DNA of 50,776 nt from an uncultured Prevotellaceae bacterium (lineage in GTDB: Bacteria > Bacteroidota > Bacteroidia > Bacteroidales > Bacteroidaceae), in assembly GCA_900317305.1 (NCBI GenBank), contig ONGG01000040.1, forward strand, positions 3,031 to 53,806, read 5' to 3'. Below the pieces are notes generated by a model that made no database searches, was not told the DNA's origin, and saw nothing but the letters and a program-made list of their open reading frames with translations. Position numbers and translations under genes: made by a program. This document shows, piece after piece, positions 17,538-27,700 of this stretch. Position 1 is the first letter of the stretch. The number at the start of each line of letters is the position of its first letter.

Positions 17538-18873
17538 TGAGCAACAATACATCAGCCTCTATGAGCAATGCCGTGGAATGATAGCGCGGCACTCGGCCGG
17601 CGTGCTCAACCAGGTGCGCGAGCAGGCCTTCGACGACTTCAGGCGCCTTGGCTTCGCCTCACGCAAGGTGGAGCGATACCGCTATACCGACCTGCAGGAC
17701 CTCTTCGCCCCCGACCTTGGACTTAACCTCAACCGTCTCGACATTCCCGTCAACCCCTACGACAGTTTCCGCTGCGACGTGCCCAACCTGAGCACATCGC
17801 TCTACTTCGTGGTCAACGATGGCTTCCACACCAAGATGCTGCCCAAGAGCCACCTGCCCGAAGGGGTGGTGGTAGGGTCGCTGGCCGAGGCAGCCACCAC
17901 CCATCCCGAACTCGTGTCAAGATACTATGCCCAAATTGCGCTGACCGGTGAAGACGGCGTGACCGCCCTCAACACCATGCTCGCACAAGACGGGCTCCTT
18001 GTCTACGTGCCCAAGGGCGTGAAGGTGGAGCGCACCATTCAGGTCATCAACATCCTGCGCTCCGACGTCGACCTGATGGTGAACCGCAGGGTGCTTATCG
18101 TAGTAGAAGAGGGTGCCGAGGCCAAGTTGCTATTCTGCGACCATGCCGCCGACGACCGCCACTTCCTGGCCACACAGGTGACAGAGGCATTTGTGGGAAA
18201 AGGGGCATCGCTCGAACTCTACTGTCTGGAAGAAACCCACAACAAGAACACCCGGGTGAGCAACCTCTACGTGGAGCAGCAGGCCGACAGCCAATTCCAC
18301 CACAACATCATCACCCTGCACAATGGCGTGACACGCAACCGCACCGACGTGGTGCTGAAGGGCGAGGGCGCCGAATGCTGGCTCAACGGCTGTGCCGTGG
18401 CCGACAAGTCGCAGCATGTGGACAACAACACGCTCATCGACCACCAGGCGCCCCATGGCACCAGCCATGAACTCTACAAATACGTGCTCGACGACAAGGC
18501 CGTGGGAGCATTCGCCGGAAAAGTGCTCGTGCGCCATGGCGCACAGCAGACGGAGTCGGCCATGACCAACCAGAACCTCTGCACCACCAAGGAGGCACGC
18601 ATGTATACCCAGCCCATGCTCGAGATCTACGCCGACGACGTGAAGTGTGCCCACGGCAGCACGGTGGGCCAGCTCAACGATGCCGCCCTCTTCTATATGC
18701 AGCAGAGGGGCATCAGCAAGAAGGAGGCACTCCACTTGCTACAGGCCGCCTTCGTCAACGAGGTCATCGACAAGATGTCGCTCGGTGCCCTGCGCGACCG
18801 TCTCCGCTATCTTGTTGACAAGCGCTTCAGGGGCGAACTCAACAAGTGCGAGGGGTGCAAACTGTGCCATTGA
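17530..18873 (+). CDS. sufD: Fe-S cluster assembly protein SufD
   Basis: 447 residues, homologous to SufB in the beta-helix half and completing the SufBC2D complex. Signs: FVPKGVKVE-like segment VYVPKGVKVERTI, the VEEGAEAKLLF strand, DHQAPHGTSHELYK, and the conserved CAHGSTVGQLNDAALFYMQQRGI with the GISKKEALHLL helix. It ends in CEGCKLCH, a small cysteine cluster not needed for assignment. The start overlaps sufC by 8 bases; sufS follows after 46 bases. Confidence 0.93.
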   Translation: MSSEQQYISLYEQCRGMIARHSAGVLNQVREQAFDDFRRLGFASRKVERYRYTDLQDLFAPDLGLNLNRLDIPVNPYDSFRCDVPNLSTSLYFVVNDGFHTKMLPKSHLPEGVVVGSLAEAATTHPELVSRYYAQIALTGEDGVTALNTMLAQDGLLVYVPKGVKVERTIQVINILRSDVDLMVNRRVLIVVEEGAEAKLLFCDHAADDRHFLATQVTEAFVGKGASLELYCLEETHNKNTRVSNLYVEQQADSQFHHNIITLHNGVTRNRTDVVLKGEGAECWLNGCAVADKSQHVDNNTLIDHQAPHGTSHELYKYVLDDKAVGAFAGKVLVRHGAQQTESAMTNQNLCTTKEARMYTQPMLEIYADDVKCAHGSTVGQLNDAALFYMQQRGISKKEALHLLQAAFVNEVIDKMSLGALRDRLRYLVDKRFRGELNKCEGCKLCH

Positions 18874-18919
18874 CCCCGCAAGCAAACCGCTTTCCTAACA
18901 CCAAAGGTCCTTAACCATC

Positions 18920-20143
18920 ATGCAATATACTTACGACATCGACAAGATACGCCACGACTTCCCCATTCTGGGCCGGACAGTCTACAACAAACCATTGGTC
19001 TACCTCGATAATGCCGCCACCACGCAGAAACCCCTCTGTGTGCTCGATGCCATGCGCGACGAATACCTCAACGTGAACGCCAACGTGCACCGTGGCGTGC
19101 ACTATCTTTCGCAGCAGGCCACCGACCTGCATGAGGCTGCCCGCGAGCGGGTGAGACAGTTCATCGGTGCTGCCAAGACCGAGGAGATTGTGTTCACACG
19201 TGGCACCACTGAGGCCATCAACCTGGTGGCCAGTTCCTTTGCCGAGGCTATGATGAAGGAGGGCGACGAGGTCATCGTGAGCGTCATGGAGCACCATTCC
19301 AACATTGTGCCATGGCAGCTGCAGGCTGCGAGGCGGGGCATCGTGGTCAAGGTGATTCCCATCAACGACAAGGGCGAGTTGTGCATGGACGAGTATGAGC
19401 GCCTCTTCACCCAGCGCACCCGGCTGGTGAGCGTCGCCCATGTGAGCAACGTGTTGGGCACCATCAATCCCGTCGACCGCATCATCGCCATTGCCCACCA
19501 GCATGGCGTGCCCGTACTGGTAGACGGTGCGCAGAGCACACCCCACATGAAAATCGACGTGAGGCAGATGGACTGCGACTTCTTTGCCTTCAGCGGCCAC
19601 AAAATGTATGGCCCCACGGGCATCGGCGTGCTCTATGGCAAAGAGGAATGGCTCGACCGCCTGCCACCCTACCAAGGCGGAGGAGAGATGATCGAGAGCG
19701 TGAGTTTCGGGAAAACCACGTTCGAAAGGCCACCATTGAAATTCGAGGCCGGCACGCCCGACTACATCGCCTCACACGGGTTGGCTGTGGCCATCGACTA
19801 TATCGAGCGCATCGGACTCGACAACATCGCCGCCCATGAACGTGCCCTCACTGAGTATTGCATGGGCCAGTTGGCCAACATCGATGGCATGAGGCTCATC
19901 GGCGAAGCCAAGGAGAAGGACGCCGTGGTAAGTTTCCTCGTGGGCAATATCCACCATCTTGACATGGGCACCCTGCTCGACCGTCTGGGCATAGCCGTGC
20001 GCACTGGCCACCACTGCGCCCAGCCCCTTATGGAGCGGTTGGGCGTGCTGGGAACCGTGAGGGCTTCGTTCGCGCTCTACAACACGCGCGATGAAGTGGA
20101 CGTGCTGTTGGCTGGCATCAAGAGGGTGAGCAGTATGTTCTGA
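18920..20143 (+). CDS. sufS: Cysteine desulfurase SufS (class II)
   Basis: 407 residues. A PLP enzyme that takes sulfur from L-cysteine and supplies it to SufBCD. The PLP lysine is in FSGHKMYGPTG (about 208-218), AATTQKP near the N-terminus marks the fold, and the catalytic cysteine lies in RTGHHCAQP (about 360-368), the class II (SufS/CsdA) form of the loop. It is the last gene of the suf cluster. No SufE or SufU partner is visible nearby, so the sulfur acceptor must be encoded elsewhere. An alternative assignment as selenocysteine lyase is less likely because of the operon. Confidence 0.95.
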   Translation: MQYTYDIDKIRHDFPILGRTVYNKPLVYLDNAATTQKPLCVLDAMRDEYLNVNANVHRGVHYLSQQATDLHEAARERVRQFIGAAKTEEIVFTRGTTEAINLVASSFAEAMMKEGDEVIVSVMEHHSNIVPWQLQAARRGIVVKVIPINDKGELCMDEYERLFTQRTRLVSVAHVSNVLGTINPVDRIIAIAHQHGVPVLVDGAQSTPHMKIDVRQMDCDFFAFSGHKMYGPTGIGVLYGKEEWLDRLPPYQGGGEMIESVSFGKTTFERPPLKFEAGTPDYIASHGLAVAIDYIERIGLDNIAAHERALTEYCMGQLANIDGMRLIGEAKEKDAVVSFLVGNIHHLDMGTLLDRLGIAVRTGHHCAQPLMERLGVLGTVRASFALYNTRDEVDVLLAGIKRVSSMF

Positions 20144-20160
20144 GCAAAATAAAACGACTC

Positions 20161-20769
20161 ATGCTGAAGAAATTCTTCTATCCAGGATGTATCGAGGCAG
20201 GCTGCGACGAGGCCGGCCGGGGATGTCTGGCGGGTAGCGTGTATGCCGCGGCCGTCATCTTGCCCCCCGACTATGAGAACGAGCAACTCAACGACTCTAA
20301 AAAACTCACCGAGCGGCAACGCTATGCTCTGCGCGAGGTCATCGTCCGCGATGCCACGGCCTGGGCCGTGGGCGTGGTCACTCCCGAGGAAATCGACAAG
20401 ATCAACATCCTCAACGCCTCCATCCTGGCCATGCACCGTGCCCTCGACCAACTGAGCGTGCGGCCCGAGGCCATCATCGTCGACGGCAACCGTTTCAAGC
20501 CCTATGGCGACGTGCCTTTCACCACCATCGTGAAAGGCGATGGCAAATACTTGTCGATAGCCGCTGCCAGCATTCTGGCCAAGACCTTCCGCGACGACTA
20601 CATGAACCAATTGGCAGAGGAATATCCCATGTACGATTGGCACGGCAACAAAGGATACCCCACCCGCAAGCACCGCGAGGCCATCCGACAGTATGGCATC
20701 ACTCCCTATCACCGCCGCAGCTACAACTTGTTGGGCGACGGACAACTCATGTTGGAATTCAAAGACTGA
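20161..20769 (+). CDS. rnhB: Ribonuclease HII
   Basis: 202 residues. It cuts RNA in RNA-DNA hybrids and single ribonucleotides in DNA. The catalytic DEAGRG motif appears at residues about 16-21 (CDEAGRGCLAGSV), with further acidic residues in VDGNRF and the region SIAAASILAKTFRD; the C-terminal YPTRKHREAI is also characteristic. The gene is 17 bases after sufS and may share its transcript. It converges with the fusion-protein gene, with only 23 bases between stop codons. Confidence 0.95.
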   Translation: MLKKFFYPGCIEAGCDEAGRGCLAGSVYAAAVILPPDYENEQLNDSKKLTERQRYALREVIVRDATAWAVGVVTPEEIDKINILNASILAMHRALDQLSVRPEAIIVDGNRFKPYGDVPFTTIVKGDGKYLSIAAASILAKTFRDDYMNQLAEEYPMYDWHGNKGYPTRKHREAIRQYGITPYHRRSYNLLGDGQLMLEFKD

Positions 20770-20792
20770 CGCTCCCTTACCTTATTTTTTTA

Positions 20793-21959
20793 TTAGGCTA
20801 TCACCTCCCAGAATTCACGTGGCAGGAAAATGTTCTCCACATCCTTTGCCATGCGAAATAGTGGGGCTATCTCCTCAGGCGTGAAACCCGCGATGCCACA
20901 ACCAACTGGCGTGACAAGGAACACCTGCTGGGGATGGGCCGACGCATAATGGATGAATTCTTGCACATAAGGCATGATGTTTGCCAGACCACCCACAATC
21001 GTAGGTATGGCATAGCTACGGCCCTGTGGTCCTACGCCTTGTCCCAACACGGCACCATAACTGCGGAGAGCCAGATAAGCCGTTCCACCACAGTGCAAGC
21101 CGCGCAAATCGCTGCCGAAGACAAATACCTCGTTGCTGTTCAAGTTGCTTATCTCGTGTGGCGTGACGCGGTTGAGCCAATAGGGCACGGAAATATGCCT
21201 CTCTTGCTCCTTCGCCTCGGACTTTCTGAAGCCAAACCACTTTCTTGGTTTTCTTGATTCCATAACTTGCGTCTCCTCGGCCTTGTAGCTTTTAGGCAAA
21301 GACGGCATTACGGTTGCATCCGACATTGACGGCATCTCGGCCATATCCGACAACGCGCCAGATGACTCGAATTGGTAATACTTGATGAAATAAGGCCGCA
21401 CCACCTTGTCCATCATCGCATGGTAGCGCTGACTCACAGCGGCGGGGGTGACACCCATCATTGCTGCCACCTCCTTGCCTTTCATGCCCATCACCAGGAT
21501 CATACGCAGGATGCTCTGCGACATGCGGTCGGAGTGATAATACACATGGCATATCTCCTCTACCATTTCCCTCACTTCCTTCTGTGTATCATCCACAGGG
21601 GCGTCGAAAACCACCTTTCCCTTGGAGGCACGCTCCTCGATGCTCTCCTCAAGATGGCCCTTGGAATAGGTCTTGAGACGCTCTCGCACAAGAAAGTGAA
21701 ATCCGTTCATGGTCCAGTTGGCCAACGGGACGCCTGGCTTGCAATTCTCAAGTTGATGCCAACCGTTGTTGCACAGGCGCAGGTAATACTCATGGGCAAG
21801 TGAATAGAAATCCATACCCGTCTTGTAGCGAAGGCCATATTTCTTGTCGTCAATGCAATAAGCCACATGGCAAATATCGTAGAAGAACTCGCGGGTGACT
21901 TTCTCGTCGTAAAGGCGCAAACGCTCAATAATTTCCTTGTCAGAAAGATTCTCTATCAT
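20793..21959 (-). CDS. Fusion of a sigma-factor-like N-domain and an A1S_2505/macro-like C-domain
   Basis: 388 residues from the ATG at 21957-21959. An open frame continues upstream to 22064, but a -7 promoter box at 21969-21977 lies inside that extension, so it is probably untranslated. Residues about 1-105 resemble sigma-70 region 2 (SDKEIIERLRLYDEKVTREFFYDICHVAY is the kind of opening seen in Bacteroidetes sigma-like proteins). About 140-195 hold a region-4-like helix-turn-helix (KGKEVAAMMGVTPAAVSQRY). After a variable basic linker, about 275-388 carry VFVFGSDLRGLHCGG, GPQGRSYAIPT and VTPVGCGIAGFTPEEIAPLF, the pattern of the phage-associated A1S_2505 family, which resembles a nucleotide- or ADP-ribose-binding macro fold. 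Domain names are recognition by eye. The gene is divergent from the vWA gene. Confidence 0.7.
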   Translation of the reverse strand: MIENLSDKEIIERLRLYDEKVTREFFYDICHVAYCIDDKKYGLRYKTGMDFYSLAHEYYLRLCNNGWHQLENCKPGVPLANWTMNGFHFLVRERLKTYSKGHLEESIEERASKGKVVFDAPVDDTQKEVREMVEEICHVYYHSDRMSQSILRMILVMGMKGKEVAAMMGVTPAAVSQRYHAMMDKVVRPYFIKYYQFESSGALSDMAEMPSMSDATVMPSLPKSYKAEETQVMESRKPRKWFGFRKSEAKEQERHISVPYWLNRVTPHEISNLNSNEVFVFGSDLRGLHCGGTAYLALRSYGAVLGQGVGPQGRSYAIPTIVGGLANIMPYVQEFIHYASAHPQQVFLVTPVGCGIAGFTPEEIAPLFRMAKDVENIFLPREFWEVIA

Positions 21960-21968
21960 CTTTTTTTT

Positions 21969-21977
21969 GCAAAAATA
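21969..21977 (-). promoter_or_regulatory. -7 promoter box of the fusion-protein gene
   Basis: The minus strand reads TATTTTTGC, a full match to TAnnTTTGC. With a start of transcription about 6 bases downstream, only a few bases would precede the ATG at 21959, so the mRNA may be nearly leaderless. Confidence 0.55.
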
Positions 21978-22080
21978 AAAAAATTTTTGGGGGACGCTTA
22001 ATTTTTTCCCATTATTTGCCTTATCCTTATTAGAAGCATGCTCAAACATATTTTCATTAATCAATCAAAACAAAAAGAAA

Positions 22081-22737
22081 ATGAAGACAAAAGTATTCAA
22101 CCTGATTATCGTTGACGAGAGTGGCAGCATGAGCATTATCCGCGACCAGGCCTTCGCCGGCATGAACGAGACGCTGCAAACCATCAAGAATTTTGCCCAG
22201 CAGAAGCCCGAGATAGAACAACGTGTCGTACTGCTTACGTTCGACTCCTCACACACCCGGTTCCACTACGACAATGCCGAAGGCTCGGCCATCGTCCCAC
22301 TGCGACCAAACGACTACAACCCTGGTGGGGGCACCCCACTCTACGATGCCATCGGCACAGGTATAGCCAAGGTGAACGCCCTGGTGCGCGAAGGCGACAC
22401 CGTGTTGGTGACCATCATTACCGACGGCGAGGAGAACTGCTCGCGCGAATATAACCTCAAGATGGTGAAAAACCTCATTGAGAAACTGAAGAAACAGGAG
22501 TGGACATTCACCCTGATTGGTACCGACGACCTCGACGTGGAGGGCATGGCACTTTCGATGGGCATCCGCCACAATATGAGCTTCGGGCGCAATGGAGAGC
22601 AGGCCAGCATGATGTTCAAGGAAGAGAACGCTCAACGCATGCGCTACTTCAGCAGGGTGCACGCGTCGAAGATGGCCAATCCCACATCGAGGATTCTCGA
22701 CGACGACGAGGATTTCTTCACCAAGAGCCACGTATAA
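22081..22737 (+). CDS. von Willebrand factor A domain protein
   Basis: 218 residues forming one vWA domain. The metal-ion-dependent adhesion site is intact: DESGSMS (11-17), the threonine in GGGTPLYDA, and the aspartate in IITDGEEN. No signal peptide, so it should be cytoplasmic. The form is close to the TerY/YfbK-like free vWA proteins. It has an acidic tail (DDDEDFF). It is divergent from the sigma-like fusion gene with 121 bases between start codons, so both may be controlled from the same spacer and act together; that is inference. A strong terminator follows at 22760-22792. Confidence 0.85.
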   Translation: MKTKVFNLIIVDESGSMSIIRDQAFAGMNETLQTIKNFAQQKPEIEQRVVLLTFDSSHTRFHYDNAEGSAIVPLRPNDYNPGGGTPLYDAIGTGIAKVNALVREGDTVLVTIITDGEENCSREYNLKMVKNLIEKLKKQEWTFTLIGTDDLDVEGMALSMGIRHNMSFGRNGEQASMMFKEENAQRMRYFSRVHASKMANPTSRILDDDEDFFTKSHV

Positions 22738-22759
22738 CTTACTATCAAAATAATTCACC

Positions 22760-22792
22760 AAGGAGGGGGAGCCAGAAAGGTTCCCTCTTTTT
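22760..22792 (+). terminator. Intrinsic terminator after the vWA gene
   Basis: A stem of 14 pairs (22760-22773 with 22779-22792, four of them G-T) closes a 5-base loop AGAAA and runs into a T stretch. Confidence 0.8.
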
Positions 22793-22906
22793 GTCCTCAC
22801 ATCCTTGACAGTTCGTACTTATCGTTCGTCGTGAGGAAGATGCGGGAATAAAAAAGAAATGAGAATGAAAAAAAGGAAAAACGGCCTATTATTATAAAAA
22901 AAAATA

Positions 22907-22915
22907 TAACTTTGC
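22907..22915 (+). promoter_or_regulatory. -7 promoter box of the sugar transferase gene
   Basis: TAACTTTGC matches TAnnTTTGC in full; the start codon chosen (22959) is 44 bases downstream. Confidence 0.65.
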
Positions 22916-22958
22916 ACCGAACAATTATCTAAACGGGCTGGATTTGCATTTCGTCCCT

Positions 22959-24431
22959 ATGGCTACAAAAAAATACTCCACGGGAAATGGACTGATAAAA
23001 ACCGCTGTTATCCTGGCCGATTTTATCATCATGAATTTGTTGCTCTATTGGGCATCAAAGTATCTCCACGTGGTGCATATCAAATACCCACCCTACTTCG
23101 CCGCACAACCAAAGGCCACTTTCCTCATGGCCAATTTCTCCATGATTGTTGGCCAATTCCTCATCAGTTCGCTCATCCATCATCGGCGAACCAGTTTTGA
23201 GGAGGTGTTTGTGAGCGTGATGAAACTGTGCGTACTGCAAGTGTCGCTCATGTTCATCAGTCTGAGAATCTTGGGCGAGAGCGGAGGCATGTTCCAATTC
23301 ATGGGACTTTTCCTCATGACGGAGTTTGCACTCATTCTCTTCAGCCGTTTGATAGAGGTTCTTTTAATAAAATTTTTCCGACAATCTGGGCGTAACACCA
23401 GAAGCGTGGTCTTCGTGGGCAACGACCCTGCCTTGCTGATGCTCTATCGCAATCTCATCAGTGATTCCTCTACTGGATACAAGATAGCAGGCTACTATGC
23501 CAACCAGGATATGGAGAATTGCCCAGATGCCATTGTAAAGCTGGGAGATATCAAGGATTTGAACCATCAAATCGAACTATCGGCAAACGATGAGAATAAC
23601 GAGAATGGCATCAAAGGCAATCACTCGAAATGGGATATCACATCCATCGATGAGTTGTTTTGCTGCCTTTCTCACGACGAACATGAGGAGATTGTAAAAC
23701 TTATGAAATTTTGCGACAAAAATATTATCCATTTCTTCTATGTTCCGAGAATGTCGGGCAACTTTCTCCTCAACCTTCAACCCGAGCAATTGGGCGAGAC
23801 AATGGTGTTCACCAACCATTATGAGCCTTTGTCCCAACCATTCAACCAATTCATCAAGCGCACCTTCGACATCGTGGTGAGTCTTGCCGTGTGCATCATC
23901 CTCCTGCCTTTCATCCCCATCATTGCATGGTGCATCAAGCGCCAAAGCCCAGGACCCGTCTTCTTCAAGCAAGACCGCACCGGCCATAATGGAAAAACGT
24001 TCACCTGTCTGAAGTTCAGGTCGATGCATGTCAACTCAGAAGCCGACAGCCTTCAGGCCACCAAAGACGATCCACGGAAATTCCCTTTTGGCAACTTCAT
24101 CCGGAAGACCAACATCGACGAGTTCCCACAATTCTTCAATGTGCTTAAAGGTGACATGAGCATCGTTGGGCCGCGACCACACATGCTTGCCCACACCGAA
24201 CAGTATGGCAACATCATCGACAAATATATGGTGCGCCACTTCAGCCGTCCTGGAATTACCGGATATGCACAGGTTAACGGATGCCGGGGCGAGACCAAAG
24301 AGTTGTGGCAAATGGAAGAGCGCATACAAAAAGACGTGTGGTATATAGAGAACTGGACTTTCTGGCTTGATATCAAGATTATTTTCAAGACAGCCATCAC
24401 TCTTTTCGTCCCCGACAAGCAGGCCTATTAG
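22959..24431 (+). CDS. Undecaprenyl-phosphate sugar phosphotransferase (exopolysaccharide initiation)
   Basis: 490 residues from the ATG at 22959 (a TTG at 22944 would add five). Four or five hydrophobic segments occupy about 10-140, followed by a Rossmann-like CoA-binding-type region (VVFVGNDPALLMLY), another membrane helix (VVSLAVCIILLPFIPIIAW), and the C-terminal catalytic domain of the bacterial sugar transferase family: KRQSPGPVFFKQDRTGHNGK, FKCLKFRSM-like TCLKFRSMHV, DEFPQFFNVLKGDMSIVGPRP and the end RPGITGYAQVNG. It is of the WcaJ/WbaP polyisoprenyl-phosphate hexose-1-phosphate transferase kind and would attach the first sugar to undecaprenyl phosphate at the inner membrane. No other glycan genes are adjacent, so it stands outside a capsule cluster. 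Sugar specificity is unknown. Confidence 0.92.
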   Translation: MATKKYSTGNGLIKTAVILADFIIMNLLLYWASKYLHVVHIKYPPYFAAQPKATFLMANFSMIVGQFLISSLIHHRRTSFEEVFVSVMKLCVLQVSLMFISLRILGESGGMFQFMGLFLMTEFALILFSRLIEVLLIKFFRQSGRNTRSVVFVGNDPALLMLYRNLISDSSTGYKIAGYYANQDMENCPDAIVKLGDIKDLNHQIELSANDENNENGIKGNHSKWDITSIDELFCCLSHDEHEEIVKLMKFCDKNIIHFFYVPRMSGNFLLNLQPEQLGETMVFTNHYEPLSQPFNQFIKRTFDIVVSLAVCIILLPFIPIIAWCIKRQSPGPVFFKQDRTGHNGKTFTCLKFRSMHVNSEADSLQATKDDPRKFPFGNFIRKTNIDEFPQFFNVLKGDMSIVGPRPHMLAHTEQYGNIIDKYMVRHFSRPGITGYAQVNGCRGETKELWQMEERIQKDVWYIENWTFWLDIKIIFKTAITLFVPDKQAY

Positions 24432-24553
24432 CACCCTCTACCCAATCGCTTATTGCCTCATTCCAAGACGCCCCTCTTTGTTAACAAAGCAAAAAAAAGA
24501 TTAATTTCCGTTGTTGACATTGTATTATAATATTATTATTTAATAATAAATTG

Positions 24554-24562
24554 TAATTTTGC
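24554..24562 (+). promoter_or_regulatory. -7 promoter box of the C10 protease gene
   Basis: TAATTTTGC matches TAnnTTTGC. The leader to the ATG at 24709 would be about 140 bases, long compared with other genes in this window; no convincing strong hairpin is seen in it. Confidence 0.6.
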
Positions 24563-24708
24563 ACGACAATACCAATATGTGTCGTCTTCGGTAAATGTAA
24601 GACCGCTAGAATTTAAGGATAATTCTCATATTACTTTATCTTCACTATCACTTAAGAATCCAGTTGCACTCTGGTCACAATTCATTATTAACAGATTATC
24701 AAATCGTT

Positions 24709-27700
24709 ATGTCAAATAGAATTACAAGTTTGATTTTTTGTCTTTTGTCTTTTACCATTGCCTTTGCCAATCCCATCGACCAACAAGATGCTTTGGCGAA
24801 AGCTAAGGCATTTGTGCAAGAAAGAGGCATAAACATGAGTCTCAACGGCCGTCATACAATCAAAGCCCCGTCCTCAAACGGGGAAGACGACAACGTGGGT
24901 TACTATATATTCAATTCTGCCAACGATCAAGGATTTGTGATTGTTTCTGGATACGATTGTGTATATCCCATCCTGGGCTATTCAGACAAAGGGCATATCG
25001 ATACTGACAACATGCCCGATGCATTGAAGGCGATGTTGGATGATTATGCTTTCAAGGGCGACTCCATCTATCAGATTGAAAAGCGTTTAATGGAAACAGG
25101 CGAGCAGCCCTCAGGAATCAAGAGAGTGTTCTCGCCCGCCAGATATCCTGTGAAACCATTTCTCAGGCGCAACTGGTCATACAACGCCCCCTACAACAAG
25201 AAACTCCCTACCATCAATGATACAACTTGCAATGTGGGATGTACATCTGTTGCCGTATCTACAATCATTGGCCATTACAGTTATCCCGCCTCAAGCAAAG
25301 CCATCGATGGATACACCACTACAACCCGGAAAATTGTTGTAGAGCCACTGCCTGTTATCAACTTCGATTGGGACAACATTCTCGACAATTATGGTCTGGA
25401 GCCTGGCACCACGCAACAACAAAATGCCGTAGCCCAATTGGTGAGGTACGTAAGCCAGTCGCTCAGGGCCGATTACTTGCCTTCTGGCACTCCAGCCTTT
25501 TTCTCATATGTGCCGTCAGCTCTCCGCTTCTTCAATTATCATTGCAACGAAGTACAAATATTCAACAGGCGTTCGATAAGCGAGAATGAAGACGTGTTCT
25601 ACAACGAGGTTTCCTATGGTCACCCTGTTCTTGTGGCTGGTTGGGGTGTGCCCAGAGGCAACTCCGGACACGTCTTTATCGTCGATGGTTATGATCCCGA
25701 CGACTATTTCCATATCGACTGGGGGTGGAACGGAGATTCCAACGGCTTTTTCAGACTGACGAACATGAGCCCATACCACAACTATATGAGTTGGTCGTAT
25801 GGTCTGAGAATCATGTATCTTACTGGCATTTATCCGAATACAGAAGATTTTGAGGCACCCTCCACAGAAATGATGCCATACGAAAACCTACAAGTCAACA
25901 AATTGACACCCAACTCAAATGGTACGATTTCCGTAACGGTATACAATCCTACCACCAAGCGTAACACATTCTGGTACGGCCTTGGCATATACGACGAAAA
26001 TCATCGTATGGTGAGAGCGGTTGCCAATGATACCGTTTCGATTGACTCGAAGAAAAGTCTGACGAAAGCATGGACCATCGATGTCACCGATGTGGAAGAT
26101 GGCGACTACCGCATCTATCCTATCAGCAAGTTGTATGAGGGCGGCGATGACATCTGGCATTTCGACAGATGCAACAGTGCGAACGCATTTGTGGCTGCCA
26201 CGGTAAATGGTGGTGTTGCTAGTTTGTCGGCAGGCAAGGCTATCGAATACGAACCCATGTCGATAGAGAAAATCGATGACCTCTATGAGGGTGCCACCAG
26301 AAGGGTGACCTTGCCCGTTACCAACAATATGATGCAGAAGCTCAACAAGTTCTATTACCTGTTTGAAGATAATAACAGGCTTGAATCTGGTGGAGCTCGT
26401 GTGCCTCTGTGCAGCAAGGGAGAGGTAACCTTCTACTACTATCCCACCAAGGGCAGTCACAAGATTTATATTGCCACCGACACCATGATGACCAAAACCA
26501 ACACGATTGACTCCTTGGAAATCAATGTGAAGAGTGCTGTCGACTATAGCCTGAAAGCCACATATTCTATCGAAAACCGCTCGGGCTCTACTTTGTATGG
26601 CAATTCCCTCCGGGTGAAATTCACCGTTACCAACACAGGAGAGAAACGCTACACAGACTTCATCCAGGCAATGGTATCAAGATTCACTTGGTATGATCTT
26701 ACGAAATACTGTGCCGACATTGCTCCCGGTGAGTCACAAGATTTCTACTTTGAGACCAACGATTTGGCCTACAACAAAGCACATAAGCTCCACATTTTAT
26801 ATAAGTCGAACAGCAACGACAACAAAGAGACGTTCAACTCACCAGCCTGTTCGTCGGTTTCTTTCACTCCAACGCATGCCATTTGCATGTGGAAGAGTGA
26901 TGGAAAGCTCTATGCCATAAAAGCGACGGATTCCAAGTTCACCATGCCTGAAGATGCGTTGGCCCTCGACCTCACAGGTCTTGACGTCGTACCTCCTGAC
27001 ATCGTGCCCAACAGCAATCCCAATACCATTTACTATGTCACTAAGCCGTACACCAGTCTCAAAGATTACAACCAGGTGGTGAATGGTGTAGCTGAAAACA
27101 TTGTCCTTACAGACGGTTATCCCTGCTACATCATGAATGATTTCACTGCACAGGAAATCAGTTATACACGTACCTTCGAAAAAGGTTTCACTGGCAAGAG
27201 AAGTGAGAACAACTGGTCTACATTGGTTCTTCCTTTCAAAGTAGAGAAGGTTTACAATACTGTAGACGATAAATATATCGACTGGTATAGAGGCAACGAA
27301 CAAGCACCCGACATCGAAGACACCTCCGGCGATGACACTGGCGGTGGAGACGACACTGGCGGTGGAGACGACACAGGCGGTGGAGACGACACAGGCGGTG
27401 GAGACGACACAGGTGGTGGCGATGACACAGGTGGTGGAGACGACACCGGAAGTGGAGACAATACCGGAAGTGGCGACGACACAGGTAGTGGAGACGACAC
27501 CGGAAGTGGAGACAATACCGGAAGTGGAGATGACACGGGTAGTGGAGATGACACGGGTAGTGGAGACGATACCGGAAGTGGAGATGACACCGGAAGTGGA
27601 GATGACACGGGTAGTGGAGATGACACGGGTAGTGGAGACGATACCGGAAGTGGCGATGACACCGGAAGTGGAGATGACACAGGAAGTGGCGATGACACGG

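Noticed and set aside
21960-22064. 35-residue N-terminal extension of the sigma-like fusion protein
   Set aside because: It is Lys/Asn-rich, contains the -7 promoter box of the gene itself, and precedes the natural domain start.
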